Assembly (NCBI GenBank): GCA_009829735.1
Contig: CM020620.1
Location: 12,583,420 to 12,647,419 of the forward strand
DNA: 64,000 bases
Source: Pyropia yezoensis
Lineage: Eukaryota > Rhodophyta > Bangiophyceae > Bangiales > Bangiaceae
Direction: 5' to 3'
The translations under genes were made by a program, and so were the position numbers. The notes below the pieces were generated by a model, which worked only from the letters and a program-made list of their open reading frames with translations, ran no database searches and was not told the origin of the DNA. This document shows, one piece after another, positions 11,093 through 21,705 of the stretch; position 1 is the stretch's first letter, and every line of letters starts with the position of its first letter.

Positions 11093-11301
11093 TTGACGGT
11101 TCGGTTGAGTACGAAGTGGACTCCATTATGCGGTCACGAAAACGCCGTGGACGACTGCAGTACCTGGTCAAGTGGAAAGGCTGCGATGTCAGTAAGAACA
11201 CCTGGCTTACCAAACGAGACCGCGATAACGCACCTGAGGTTCTCGACGCTTTCCTTCGACGCACGTCCAAAGGGGGAGGGGTGTTAGGATTTCACGCCTA
11301 A
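11093..11301 (+). pseudogene. B C-terminal chromodomain
   Basis: The stretch 'EYEVDSIMRSRKRR' followed by 'LQYLVKWKGCDVSKNTW' is a canonical chromodomain with its aromatic cage region. In chromoviruses it tethers integrase to modified histones and directs insertion into heterochromatin. It is separated from integrase by a stop near 11031. The frame runs into the polypurine tract and the first bases of the 3' LTR. Confidence 0.85.
11269..11281 (+). other. B polypurine tract
   Basis: AAAGGGGGAGGGG immediately before the 3' LTR; the usual primer for plus-strand synthesis. It fixes the LTR start at 11282. Confidence 0.85.
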
Positions 11302-12119
11302 TCCCATGCCCCATACGTAAGGGATAATATCTGGGACCTCTCCTTGCAGTTCCTGCCGAACCAACTTCTGGCAACATGGATCAATTCCTTGTATTGTCGG
11401 GCACGACGCGGTGTACCTTTCAGACTCAAGATGAGTCAGCCGCTGTCTCACGGTGTCTACTGGCCGCACGACAGCAGCCATCCACAACCCATCATGGCCT
11501 GTCGACAGGCGCAACCGTCAGCACCCATGACGAGCCATATCTGCCACAGCTGGCGAGTCCGTTAGAATGTCCTCGCTGCAGCATTGCAGCGATGTGACTG
11601 GCTAGCCGGCCGGCCGATTCGGTAATCTCGATCGAACCGTGCTTACACGCCTCTCGGACCATCGGACCGCCTGGCGTCTGGGGCCGGCTCGGACGGCGCA
11701 CTAGGCGCCGCACGCCGGACCCCTTCGTTTGGGGCAAGCTGGGGCTGCACTTCTTTAGTGCGCACGCCCGCCCATGCTTTGTTCTGAGTGCCATGCTTTG
11801 TTTTTGGGCCGTTTTGTGCGTACCGGCGGCGCGACGGGGAAACGCATGCTTTGGGGCACCTCGGGTGCCCCGACGCGAGTATAAAGGGCGTGGGTGTCGG
11901 TGCCATCGGGGGATACCGGTGGGGCAACCACAGACACAGACCAAAGACGGCCTTAACCCTTTGAACCCCCCTCGATCACCACCGACGTCGCGCCGTCTTC
12001 TCCCCCAGACCCACCACCGTCACCATCTCCATCCTCTTCTCCGCACCCTGTCGCCCTATTGGCTGGGACGGGTCGCTGACACCATCACGAGTGCGTTGAG
12101 GGCTGCGATGTGTGGGTAG
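11282..12119 (+). repeat. B 3' LTR
   Basis: Begins TGTTAGGATTTC directly after the polypurine tract and pairs with 4997-5835; the TATA box copy is at 11880-11886. The alignment with the 5' LTR stops at about 12105-12119. An alternative end at CCCCACA (about 12128) would give a TG...CA terminus. Confidence 0.88.
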
Positions 12120-13623
12120 TTCCCCACAGATGGCGACGGTCGCGGACAGCGACAAGGATGTGGAAGGAGACGGTCAAGCCCTCCATGTGGCTGCCGCCGC
12201 TGCCGCGGCCGTACACGAGCGACTCGACGCACCGTCGGGTGAATCGACCCGAGTGGCGGCCACAAACGACACCGTTCTTGTCGGGCCTGAATGGCGCATG
12301 GGGTCGTACGTGACGGGTTTAGACACCGACGCCAGATGACCACCGCCGCCGCGGCCGCAACCATGGGCCGCCGCCAGCGGTGTCGACTTTTCTGGTGGCG
12401 GCACGTTTGGCACCCGTCTCCCACGCACCCCCCTGGCACGGCGGCCGCGACAGGTGCTTGTGCGCTACGTTTCGATGTGGCGGCCAAAGTCGGAACGTCG
12501 CCGGCTTCCAAGGCTCTCTAGGTGTCCGCTGAAAGGCTGGTCACGGCGTGACGTCGTTGCCGCGGAGTGGGATGGGGAAGTGGGTGGTGGGAAGAGCTGG
12601 GGGACTGGAGTTTTAGCCGCGGATTAGGGGAGACAAAGGCAAGGGAGAAGACGGCGAGTCGAGAGCGGGGGGCCGGGAGGTGGCGAGGGTCTGGTCTTCG
12701 TAGGCAATGTGTGGGGGTTTACCGCACCCCTCGGACTGGGGGCATCCCTCTTCAGGGGGAGGCGGACCGTGGCGACCTCTGCCCCTGACCAATCGGGGGC
12801 AGGAGGGTGTCGCTCCTCCCTCGGGAGGGGCACGCCACGTCATCGACGCTGGATCCCTCCATGAATGGCGGGGGGGAAAGAGATAATATCGGGTAGAGCG
12901 ATTACGCCGGCCCGATTAGAATTGGCGTTCTGGCCAGCGAAGGGAGACTACCTAGGGCGGGCTACTTCCGCCCCAATCTGGCCGAGATTTCGTGAGATCC
13001 CTCCACTGAGCGTGTTTTGCGTGGAGAGATGAGTTGGAGGGTTCTGAGTTTTTTGATTGGGTGTTTGGTGTAGGGAGTGTTGGCCCGCACTCCGGGGTCC
13101 CACAGCGGACCCTGGACCGGCGGGCCAAAGAGGGATATCTGCGCATGGGGCTGTGCCCGTTGCTTCCCCCTCACAAAAAGTCAACCTTGCGTTACACTCA
13201 TGTTCCCCGTCCCGGACGCTTGCCCCTTCGCGTGGAGCTCTCGGTTTTGGCGGTTCTGACTCCAGGGTTTATACCCCGGGTTCCCCACCATCTCCTTCAG
13301 GAGGATGAGCTACCCCGTTCGTGTGGGCTTACGCCCAGATAACCACTACACAATGTTCACCTCGGGTGTGACCTCGGGAACTGAGTGGACTTGTCGTTGC
13401 GGTCCACTCTTGGTTTATGATCGTGTGTGTACTCGCACGGATAAATGGAGAGCTTCCTTTTTGCGAGGGCACGCCACATTTTAGGGCATCCGCCGAGTCT
13501 TTGTCTCCCTCCGCCACCGCAGGCTGTGCGAGCCATGTATCCCACCCCTCCCCAATGGCAACCGTCCTTTCACGCATCCAAAAGCGACAATTTCTAGCCG
13601 AAGCGAGCATCATGGCAGCGCTG
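12120..13623. other. Unassigned DNA between elements B and C
   Basis: About 1.5 kb of probable host or older repeat DNA. A short plus-strand frame (ATG 12130 to 12339, 'MATVADSDKDVEGDGQA...') has coding-like composition but no recognisable domain. 12560-12960 is purine-rich on one strand with no convincing frame. 13034-13342 and 13417-13628 are open but uninformative. The sequence at 13417-13628 continues across element C at 33761 once the CGCAT duplication is collapsed. Confidence 0.4.
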
Positions 13624-13628
13624 CGCAT

Positions 13629-14096
13629 TGTGGCAGTATTGACCCCCAGGTAGCAGGGCAACACGTGCCATGCAAGGGGCGGCAGGCCACTAGCCTGACC
13701 CGTTCCTCCCCCTGCATTTGGGTCCATATTGCCCAAGTTTGGGATAGTTAGCTTAGTAGTACATCCAACTTGGATTTGAGGGTTTTCTGCATTTATCGTC
13801 TTGAATTTTCGTGTGGCCCGGTGGGCAGGTGCTGGGGTGGGAGATTCTGAGTGGCGAGATTCTGAGGGGACCCTGGGGGGATAAGGGGAGGGACAGCGGG
13901 GCTTGGCCTTGCTTCCCCGTCCCGACCAAGAAATGTTGGCCCACAAACCATCTTCTTGTTTGTCAGTGGGGGAATTGCCCCACAATAGGGATAGAATGTG
14001 TGCGACTTGCACTTCTTCCGGTTCCCCCCACATGGGATGCAGCCCTTGCGCACCGCCCCAACTTGGGTGCCGTGTGTGCGAGTGGTTTTTGCCACA
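13629..14096 (+). repeat. C 5' LTR
   Basis: 468 bp with inverted ends TGTGGCA and TGCCACA. The same LTR occurs at 33287-33755, truncated at 45428-45722, and at 46891-47360. Preceded by CGCAT, half of the target duplication. Confidence 0.93.
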
Positions 14097-14098
14097 TT

Positions 14099-14116
14099 TG
14101 GTGGAGCAGCAGGGGA
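14099..14116 (+). other. C primer-binding site
   Basis: TGGTGGAGCAGCAGGGGA starts two bases after the LTR end. It is identical to the primer-binding site of family A, although the LTRs themselves are unrelated. Confidence 0.82.
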
Positions 14117-14215
14117 CAGAGGTAAACTATTCCTCCGGGTGCGACCGGGTGTAAGGGGCCCTCTGTCTCAGAGGAACGGTGGAAGTGGACCGTGTCATAC
14201 GGATCGTTAGCCAAC

Positions 14216-16161
14216 ATGGCTGGATCGGACCCTCCGTCGTCTGGGGAGTACACGGGTGACGCACGTTCTCAAGTGCCTTTGAATACTGGTGAGACACAGG
14301 TAGGTGTACCTGGGGTCGCAGAGGGACTAGGGGTCCCTCAAGCCAGCAGGACTAGGAGTACGGGCGGGCAACAGGCCAGCCCGACTCAGTCGGGAGTTCA
14401 TTCGGGTGACACTTCTGGTGATGTTGGGCCGAAGTCCGGCCACCGGGTGGTACACTCAACGGGAACTTCCCAAGGTGAGAGACCTGTCCCCGCGGGATCC
14501 ACTCGGGTTGGAGCCAACTTTGGCTTGGAGCCGTCGCCAACTGGGCTTTCGGAGAACGGCGGACCTCCGTTGGTCGGCGATGGGCTCGCGCCCATGCCCC
14601 CGGTTGAGACCCCTAAGGATCGTGGTTACCCCTCAGGTGGACTCCCGGAGGCGGACCGAGACTCAACTGGAGTCGATAATCCACTCCTCGTGGAAACTGT
14701 CCGTGGGGAGGCCACCAATGTGTTGCGGCAGACTTTGCCGGACCTGGTGGTCACGATGACGAATACAATTCTGAATCAGATTGTGGCGAGTTTGCCAGAT
14801 GGTCTCAATGTGCAGACCGGGGTGGAGCTTTCGAGCCCTCAGACGCAGGGGGAATCCCTCCCTACAACTGTCTCGGGTCGCCCCGCACCGGGGTCGACCC
14901 CGGTTACTCCCAACGAGGGAGCCACACCATTCTCGGTGGGGCACACGCCCTTCACGGGGGAGTTCCCCTCGGAATCGCCGGTGGCTACACCAAGCTCGCC
15001 GCGGCTGATAACAGGCACTGCGGGTCCACTTACCCCATATCTTCAGCGGCGCTTCCCTCAACGTGAGGTGCCGCCCAAGACCCAGGTAGCGAACCGGTCT
15101 ACCAGAGGATCTTTGACTATGAGACCTACGCCCTCCACAACAAGTCCGTGGCGTACGGTCCTACTCATGCCCGAGCTATGGGCCGTGCCAAGAACGATGC
15201 AATTCACTCTTTTGGGCACAAAGCGGAGTTGGATGGAACTCCCCTCCTCCGTGTCTTTGAGTTTCTACGTCGTTTCACAGAAGCCTGTGACGACAATGCC
15301 ATAAGTGAAGGAATGGCTTTCTTTATGCTACAGGAATTTACCAAGGGCAAGCTACGGACAGAACTTATGTCCGTCATGCCCAGTTCCTCAAGTGGAGGTG
15401 CTGGTGAGGTGACGTCCTACTTGGAGCTCGTCAACTGGTTGTTGAGAGCCATGGTGGATGAAGCAGCGTTGGCTCCTCAAGTCAAGGAGCTTACGCAAGC
15501 TTATCAGGAAGAGACTGAGGACGAGATATCCATTGCGGAGCGGGTTCGGAAGCTCAACAAGCTTTGTGGGTTTCTTCATCCACAAGCTGTGGTGAAGAGT
15601 CGGTTTGTGGAGGGACTCCATTGGTCAGTCCGGATGGAGACCCGGGAGCATAACACTGCACGGGCGTCACTGGCCGAGTTGGCTAGGTTCGCCAACCGGA
15701 GAGGTGAGGCCTACCGCAAGTTGCGGGAGGAACAACGCTAGGAGCGTCTGGCCGAGTTGGCCAAAGAACGAGAAGAGGCGCGCCAGGCCAGAGAGCTACG
15801 AGAGGCACGCCGAATCCGCAAGGATAAGGTAGTAGCTGCCGTGGGAACTTCCCAGAGTACCTCATCGGCTTCCCAAGTTGGGAAGACTCCTCCGGGAACT
15901 GACCATCGGTGTTGGAACTGCAACTCCGATGGACACTGGGCATATGATTGCGCTATGTTGAGTTAACGCATTCAACAACTCGTTAAGAATGCGAGTAAGA
16001 AGTCGGCGACGAACGAAATACGTTCACGCCGCGAGAGTGGGTCTCGACCGGTCGTCGCGGTCGCCACGCCTTCGGCGGAGGGGGCGGACACGTCGTCCTC
16101 GGACTCGTCGTCTTCCCCTTCGCCCTCGAATTCCGACGCCAAGTCGGCGGGAAGCAAATGA
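14216..16161 (+). pseudogene. gag: C gag, frameshifted and interrupted
   Basis: Start ATG 14216 ('MAGSDPPSSGEYTGD'). The N-terminal 300 or so residues are Pro/Ser/Thr/Gly-rich, as in family A. The capsid-like region continues in another frame from about 15100 ('HARAMGRAKNDAIHSFG'), so there is a frameshift near 15060-15120. A TAG at 15739-15741 and a TAA at 15964-15966 interrupt the later frame. The CCHC knuckle is CWNCNSDGHWAYDC, about residue 580 of the reconstructed order. The Ser/Lys-rich tail ends at a TGA (16159-16161) that overlaps the ATG of the protease frame as ATGA. Confidence 0.87.
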
Positions 16162-17822
16162 CCGTTGGAGCTTGCCGTCCTAAGCCCACAACGGCAGCCT
16201 CGGCCAAGTGGGTCAAGAGGACGAACCAACCCTGCCGGATGCTGCGGCGACCTAAGGGAGTCCGCCCACCTCGGGTAGGACTCCCCAAGAACGTAAACCC
16301 ACCTCGGGTCATCGCGGTGCTGACGGGTGAGAACTTCCAGGTGGCTGGCCGGGTGCAACTAGCCCCCAGCCGTGCCTGTTGTGCCCGTATCGTACTTGAT
16401 ACCCGTTCAGGAGCCTCCTTGATTCGCAAGTCGCTATAACCCTAGGAGATGAAGCTCCAACGCTGGAGGTCTAAGGCCGACCATATGATTGACATCAATG
16501 GTGGGGTACTTCCCATTGTTGGTGCCGTGACCCTACTAACTAGGTTGGAGACGCATAAGGTCGACGTGACCTATGGAGTGGTCGAGAATATATCGGTACC
16601 CCTGCTTCTTGGTACCCCTTATGTTGAAGCACAAGTACCTTTGATTTGTGGCCCGGAGTGTTGGGTCACGTTGATGAATGGGGAGACCATCCCCATCCTT
16701 GGTAAGGGAAAGTCTGTGGCTCCTGTGACAGCTTCACAGTCGGAGCCTGTTTGCTCCGTGAGAGAAGGGTTTACTGCTACCCTGCGATTAGCCCGTGAGG
16801 TCACGTTGCACCCCAACTCGTTGGCGCACGTTGACGTTGTAACTGATTATACGGGGAACGGGTTGGTGCACCCTAACCCCCGTCTTGCTCGCATGCACCA
16901 CGTGCATGTTGCCCTTGGCACGATGGGCTCCCAAGCCGGGGTTCCGTGGAGGATCCAGGTTATGAACCTGAGCTCGTCGCCCAAGTACTTCAAGTCGGGA
17001 GCCAAGTTCGGCTATATCGACCAACATGAGGGACCAGTAGTAGCGGTCACCCTAAAGGCGGGCGCGAGTAGCGACCCGAAGTCCGGAAAGGGGAAGCACC
17101 AAGCAAAGTCGGCCGCCTCTCCTCGGCTCCATGTGAACATGGAGAGTGTTCCCCCCAGGTTGATGGTTCAAGCTGAACGCCTTTTGGACCAATATCACAA
17201 GTTGTGGAATGGTCAATTGGGACTCATGAGAGCCACCCAACACCGGATCGAGTTGAAACCCGGTGCACCCCCTATACGCCAACAACCGTATATAGGGCCC
17301 CGTTCAAGGGCCCTCGTTAAGGAGCAAGTCGCTCGCATGAAGGCCCTCGATGTGATCGAGGCCAGCAACGCCGAGTGGGCGAGTCCGGTGGTTATTGTCC
17401 CCAACGTTGATGGGACCCCACGGTTCTGTATCGACTACCGTAAGCTCAACGAGAGCACAATGAAGGACAGTTATCCCCTACCTAGGATGGACGACTGTCT
17501 GGACTCTCTGGGGGAGGCAAACGTGTTCTCTACCCTAGACTGTAACGCGGGGTACTGGCGAATTCCCATTGCCCCGGAAGACAGGCATAAAAATCCCCTT
17601 ACCTGTCACTGTGGTACCTACCAGCGCAAGCGACTACCGTTTGGACTGTGCCACGCGCCGGCAACTTTCCAGCGCGCCATGGACATGATTCTGGCCGCAG
17701 TACGGTGGCAGATCTGTCTTGCGTACCTAGACGATATCACTGTGGTTCCCGAAGACCGGAGGAGCTCATTGGCCATCTTGGTCAGGTGTTCAAGCTACTT
17801 GCTGACGCCCGTGTGTCACTGA
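16158..17822 (+). pseudogene. pol: C protease and reverse transcriptase
   Basis: The protease frame starts at ATG 16158, overlapping the gag stop. Its active-site block reads LDTRSGASLI, so the catalytic DTG is changed to DTR. Two stops lie at 16437-16451 (TAA, then TAG). The frame resumes with the second protease block ('VPLLLGTPYVEAQVP'), a linker and RT: 'PRFCIDYRKLNEST', 'STLDCNAGYWRIPI', 'LPFGLCHAPATFQRAM' and the catalytic 'LAYLDDITVV'. After about 17755 the coding signal moves to another frame (17752-17992). Confidence 0.88.
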
Positions 17823-19024
17823 AGGCGAGTAAGTGCCACCTCTTCACTCAGGAGGTGGAATACTTGGGACATGGTGTCCGTCCGGGGCGCCTCAGTGTCA
17901 ACGAGAAGAACTTGAGGGCCATCCGTAAGGCTCAGTACCCCCGGACACAGACCCAGATGAGGAGCTTCATCGGGATGTTTAACGTGTATTGACGTTTCAC
18001 CGAGGGCTTCGCCAAGGTGGCGAAGCAGCTGAATGAGCCAGTTGGCTCGACGCTACCGAAAAACCTGCCTCCCCCAAGTCGGGTGGAGCAGGAGTCCTTT
18101 GAGACTCTTCGGGACCTACTGCTGAAGCCCCCTATCTTGTCAATTTCCAGGCTGGGAGGCCACTACATCTTAGACGTGGATGCTAGCTACGACCAACTTG
18201 GTTGTGTGTTGCTTCAGCAGCAGCCGGACAAGGAGTACTTGCCGGTAGGATACTTCAGCAAGGGGCTGAACTCGGCTGAGAAGAACTATAGAGTCACCGA
18301 GTTGGAAGGACTCGTTGTGGCGTGGGCGGTGACGTCACTTCGTCACTACATAGAGGGTGAGAAGCTCCTCATCCGCTGTGACCACCGCGCGTTGCAGTTC
18401 ATCTTCAAAACGGATTGCACGAACACACGCCGCAACAGGTGGAGAGTGCGACTAGCACCCTTGAACTTTGATACTGAGTACCGACCTGGCAGGCAACATG
18501 CCCTTGCCCACGGCCTTTCTCGGGTACCTACCGAGGTGCTGGACACTAACTCAGTCGATGATGACATCCCCATCGTGGGGGTAGTTACGCGCTCGGGTCA
18601 GTCGTTGGACCCTGAGGCGCCTGGGAACAAGAAGTACTTGCCCCTGTCCCTGGACGAGGTGGTGAAGGCCCAGGCCGAGGACTCCTTCTGCAAGTCGCAG
18701 AGGGATACGCTAGATACGGTGGCGGAGTCGCGGTTCTTCATTGGAGACGATGGCCTCCTCATGAGGAGGGGGGTATTCCAGGGGACCGAACAACTTGTCG
18801 TCCCCGCATCCCTCAAGGACATTATTCTTGAGAGTGAGCATAACGCTCCCACTGGTGGACACCTGGGGTCTAGTGAACTGTACCAGACCCTGAAGACCAG
18901 GTACTACTGGCCGTCCATGGTGGTGGACATCTACAGTTGGGTGGCTGCCTGCACAAGTTGTGCGCAGAACCGTTTGATGGAACGGCGGCCTACTATGGCT
19001 ATGTTACTGTTCCCGGCCAAATGA
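17755..19024 (+). pseudogene. pol: C end of RT, RNase H and integrase zinc-binding region
   Basis: Continues RT after a frameshift ('KASKCHLFTQEVEYLGHG'). A TGA at 17990-17992 sits where relatives have Arg ('NVY' then 'RF'). RNase H blocks: 'ILDVDASYDQLGCVLL', 'VTELEGLVVAWAV' and 'LIRCDHRALQFI'. The HHCC region of integrase follows ('GGHLGSSELYQTL', 'CTSCAQNRL'). The frame stops at 19022-19024 and integrase resumes in another frame at 19038. Confidence 0.87.
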
Positions 19025-19037
19025 ACCCTTTGATGCG

Positions 19038-19742
19038 TTGGCAATGGACATCCTTCGGCCCCTGCCAGTGACCGAGGAGGGCAACCAGTACCTCCTGGTC
19101 ATCTGCGATCGCTTCACGAAACTTACGCGAGCGATCCCTCTGGCAGAGATCACGGCCATGTTGGTCGTGTCAGCCTTCCTAGATCACTGGGTTGCCGCGT
19201 ATGGCATCCCGGACAGTACACTATCGGACAATGGACCGCAATTTGCGTCCGTACAGTTTCAGGGAGTGCCGGATATGTTGGGGGTTCAGGCAAGCTATGC
19301 CACCCCCTACCACCCACAAACTAATGGGCAGGTGGAGCGCTTCAACAAAAATATCGTTCGGCAGCTGCGCCACTATGTGAGTGAGCACGTGAAGACGTGG
19401 GACCAATACTTTTCTCTTCTTGCGACTGCCTACAATTCGCAGGTTCACTCATCTACCGGGGAAGCACCCCTCGCTTTTACGACCCCCCGTCGCGTGCGGT
19501 CTATTGCCGTACGACGGCCGCTCCCAACTAGGAAGGCCGATGGCAGTATACCTACTCCCACTGAGAGTAAGGCGGAGTTGGCTGCTAGGCTTGAAAAACT
19601 CATCCTTAAAGTCCGGGCTGAGATGGACAAAGTGCAAAAGCGCTACAAGCGTACTTTTGACAAAAAGGTGCGTAACGCTAAGCATGTCCCCGAGCAGGGT
19701 GACCTGGGTACAGGCTCACTGACACACCCCGACTGGGGGTAA
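19038..19742 (+). pseudogene. int: C integrase core
   Basis: The DDE catalytic core keeps all three acidic residues: Asp in 'MDILRPLPVTEEG', Asp in 'LSDNGPQFASVQF' and Glu in 'HPQTNGQVERFNKN'. The C-terminal end is cut by a frameshift before 19742, so the chromodomain is read from 19744 in another frame. Very similar to integrase of A2 ('DILGPLPVTEEGN'). Confidence 0.87.
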
Positions 19743-19743
19743 G

Positions 19744-20139
19744 TTGGTGTTCCAGACGAAGGGGCCATACCAGGTCCTTCGTACAGATGGACGGCGGTTC
19801 ACCATCGAAAGTGACGATGGGGTCCGCTCCGTAAATGGACAGGACGAGGTGAAAGTTGCACCACCTCCTGCAGGCGACCCGGCTTGGGGGCGTGCGCTGA
19901 AAGCGTGGCGCCTGCCTTCGCTACCTGCCGCCAAGCAGGGCCCGCAGGAGTACGTGTTCGATAAGTTCATCGACCACGGGTGGGATGAGGACACTAATCG
20001 CCTCATGTTGAGGGTGCGTTGGTTCGGCTATAAGGCGAAGGATGATACGTGGGAATACGTGGAGGACCTTCCCGCTGAGAATGTCCGGGCATACTGCGCC
20101 CGGAATGACATCGACCCTAACTGCCCTCCCTCAACGTGA
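19744..20139 (+). pseudogene. C integrase C-terminus with chromodomain
   Basis: Starts with the GPY-like block ('FQTKGPYQVLRTDG') and ends with a chromodomain ('YVFDKFIDHGWDED', then 'LRVRWFGYKAKDDTWE'). The stop is at 20137-20139. This is the end of sense-strand coding in element C. About 2.4 kb remain before the 3' LTR once A2 is removed, more than a 3' untranslated region would need. Confidence 0.83.
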
Positions 20140-20250
20140 GGGAATGCCAAGTGACAGTGCCAAGAGAGTGCTTCAAGTCGAAGTGGTACGCAGAGTGGCT
20201 TTTAACTACAGCCCTAACCCACACACTCTCGCAACAAAGGCAGCTGCCAA

Positions 20251-20658
20251 CTAGCCACGCACGCTAGCCTCCCCAACACCACGGCCCTCGCCCTCACGTG
20301 GAGGCGAGCGGCGAGACCCACGCCGATAACGTTCTCCACCCGTCGGCAGGGGCCGCGGCTCCAAGTCGGAACCGTCGCGCCCCTCACGGTCGCGCAAGTG
20401 GCGACGACCGCGGCTACTCTTCTGCTTGGTCTTGCGCGCGAGTTGGCGACGCAGACGCCGCACCGACTCCCTCTCCGACGGGGTAGAGGACTCCAAGACA
20501 GAATAAGACAACTCGTCTTCCAACACGGAGGGAGACCGCCGCGAGTAGCGGCCACGACGGCGAGGAGGCGAGTATGACCGGCTCGCCCGACGCTTGCGAC
20601 GCCCAATTGGGGCTGGCTGGGGTACAAGTGACCCAATACGAGCCAACTCGGTCGTCAT
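20251..20658 (-). CDS. Arg/Ser-rich ORF on the opposite strand of element C
   Basis: 135 codons from ATG at 20658 ('MTTELARIGSLVPQP'), strongly basic with RS/RD dipeptides ('RRKRRASRSYSPPRRRGR'). It lies just downstream of the stop of the larger opposite-strand frame (20681-20683). It may be a second exon or the frameshifted C-terminus of that protein, or a by-product of G/C-rich composition. No family recognised. Confidence 0.35.
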   Translation of the reverse strand: MTTELARIGSLVPQPAPIGRRKRRASRSYSPPRRRGRYSRRSPSVLEDELSYSVLESSTPSERESVRRLRRQLARKTKQKSSRGRRHLRDREGRDGSDLEPRPLPTGGERYRRGSRRSPPREGEGRGVGEASVRG

Positions 20659-20680
20659 AAACCCCGCTACCGACTCGCAA

Positions 20681-20746
20681 CTAACTCGCGGTCGCCACAA
20701 CAGTACGAACGCGCTCCTCAAGTTGAGGAGTCTCGGAAACTTGAAA
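20681..20746 (-). pseudogene. Distal end of the C opposite-strand ORF, beyond the A2 insertion
   Basis: If A2 and one GGTTG are removed, the minus-strand frame of 31500-32951 continues here without a break ('AASAAT' then 'FQVSETPQLEER') to a TAG at 20681-20683. The uninterrupted frame across the old junction shows that A2 split a pre-existing reading frame. Confidence 0.6.
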
Positions 20747-20751
20747 GGTTG

Positions 20752-21114
20752 TGTAGCACAATAGGGATCCGTCGCACGTCCACTCTCAGGGAACACTCAC
20801 CAAGGGGGATCGGCACCAGCGTCACCGGGAGGCCAAGGTTGCTGTCCTTGGAGCGCAAGCCACGGGACCAAGATGGGAGCCCAAAAGGGAGGGGTTTGTT
20901 GTTCTACCTTGGCCGGCGGTGGATTCGCCGCCGGCCCCCACGTTATAAACCCTCGGAGACACTACTAACTACCCTCCACCCCAAGATGCAAGTCCCTCTG
21001 GTCATACGTAACTTATAGATACCGTGACCAGTACAAACTATCAAATTGAAAGCCAAGGATTAGAAGTAGCCCCCCTAATGATAGGGTTACAATACGGCCA
21101 ACCATATTGCTACA
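20752..21114 (-). repeat. A2 3' LTR
   Basis: 363 bp, TGTAGCA...TGCTACA, same orientation as the LTR at 31137. Preceded on the plus strand by GGTTG (target duplication) and followed by the polypurine tract on the complementary strand. Confidence 0.95.
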
Positions 21115-21127
21115 TATCCCCCCCTTA
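21115..21127 (-). other. A2 polypurine tract
   Basis: The minus strand reads TAAGGGGGGGATA directly upstream of the 3' LTR, as expected for plus-strand primer RNA. It confirms the minus-strand orientation of A2. Confidence 0.8.
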
Positions 21128-21591
21128 GATTCGGCCCGTCCTCGGGTCGAGTTGCATTCGGGTTACCGAATGTAAGTGGGTCGCGTGACCGTTTACCCGT
21201 CGGGTGGGGCTTTTGCGCCCCGTCGCGACAGACACCCCTTTTCGAGGTTGTCTGAGGGGGGTGCCCCCCTTTGTGTGGTACACACACGATCCGTTTTCCG
21301 GACCGTTAGATTCCCGATGCGGGTTTCTGTTCACGACCCCCCTTTCCGAGGGGTGGTGCAAGCGGATCCGCCACCAGGTGCCTGGTGGTAGGGGGGCCCC
21401 TCTCGTGTGGACGATTGAGTGGGGGGCGGGGGCTGCCCGCGTTACGTTGGGGCGGTTGGGGGTGACCCCCCCTCGATTACCCCGTGTGGGGGGGGCGTGG
21501 CCCCGCCCCAGGTGCCTGGCGGGAGCGCCCTCGTAGGTCGGCTGGCGCGGGTCGTCCCGCGCTTCCCTATCGCTCGCGCCCAGCTGTGTGG

Positions 21592-21598
21592 TTATAAG
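21592..21598 (+). promoter_or_regulatory. TATA-like box ahead of the A2 opposite-strand ORF
   Basis: TTATAAG in GGTTATAAGCGC, 114 bp upstream of ATG 21706, in an otherwise very G/C-rich stretch. The position suits an internal promoter driving the ORF opposite to gag-pol. Not tested; A/T-rich heptamers are rare in the surrounding kilobase. Confidence 0.5.
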
Positions 21599-21705
21599 CG
21601 CGGGTGCCCGCGCTTCCCTGGCTCGTCCGTGCGAGCGTTCTCTGTACCGGGTCGAGCCGGCCTCGGCTTTTCTGCACGGGGCGCCCCTGCTACCCCGGTT
21701 GCACC

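Larger units (their letters stand above)
4997..12119 (+). mobile_element. B: decayed Ty3/gypsy chromovirus
   Basis: Plus-strand element with a pair of LTRs of about 838 bp (4997 and 11282). Order: zinc-finger ORF (6123-6551), gag with CCHC knuckle, degraded protease, RT, RNase H, integrase, chromodomain, polypurine tract (11269-11281), 3' LTR. The starts of both LTRs are fixed by the polypurine tract and the alignment; the inner and outer LTR ends are approximate. Many in-frame stops in pol and a frameshift in gag make it non-autonomous. I could not settle a target duplication: GGTGG precedes the 5' LTR, while the DNA after the 3' LTR depends on where the LTR ends. Confidence 0.92.

Noticed and set aside
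20140..20751. Element C first taken as lacking a 3' LTR (truncated at 20751)
   Set aside because: Matching CGCAT duplications and the LTR at 33287 show the element continues beyond the nested A2.
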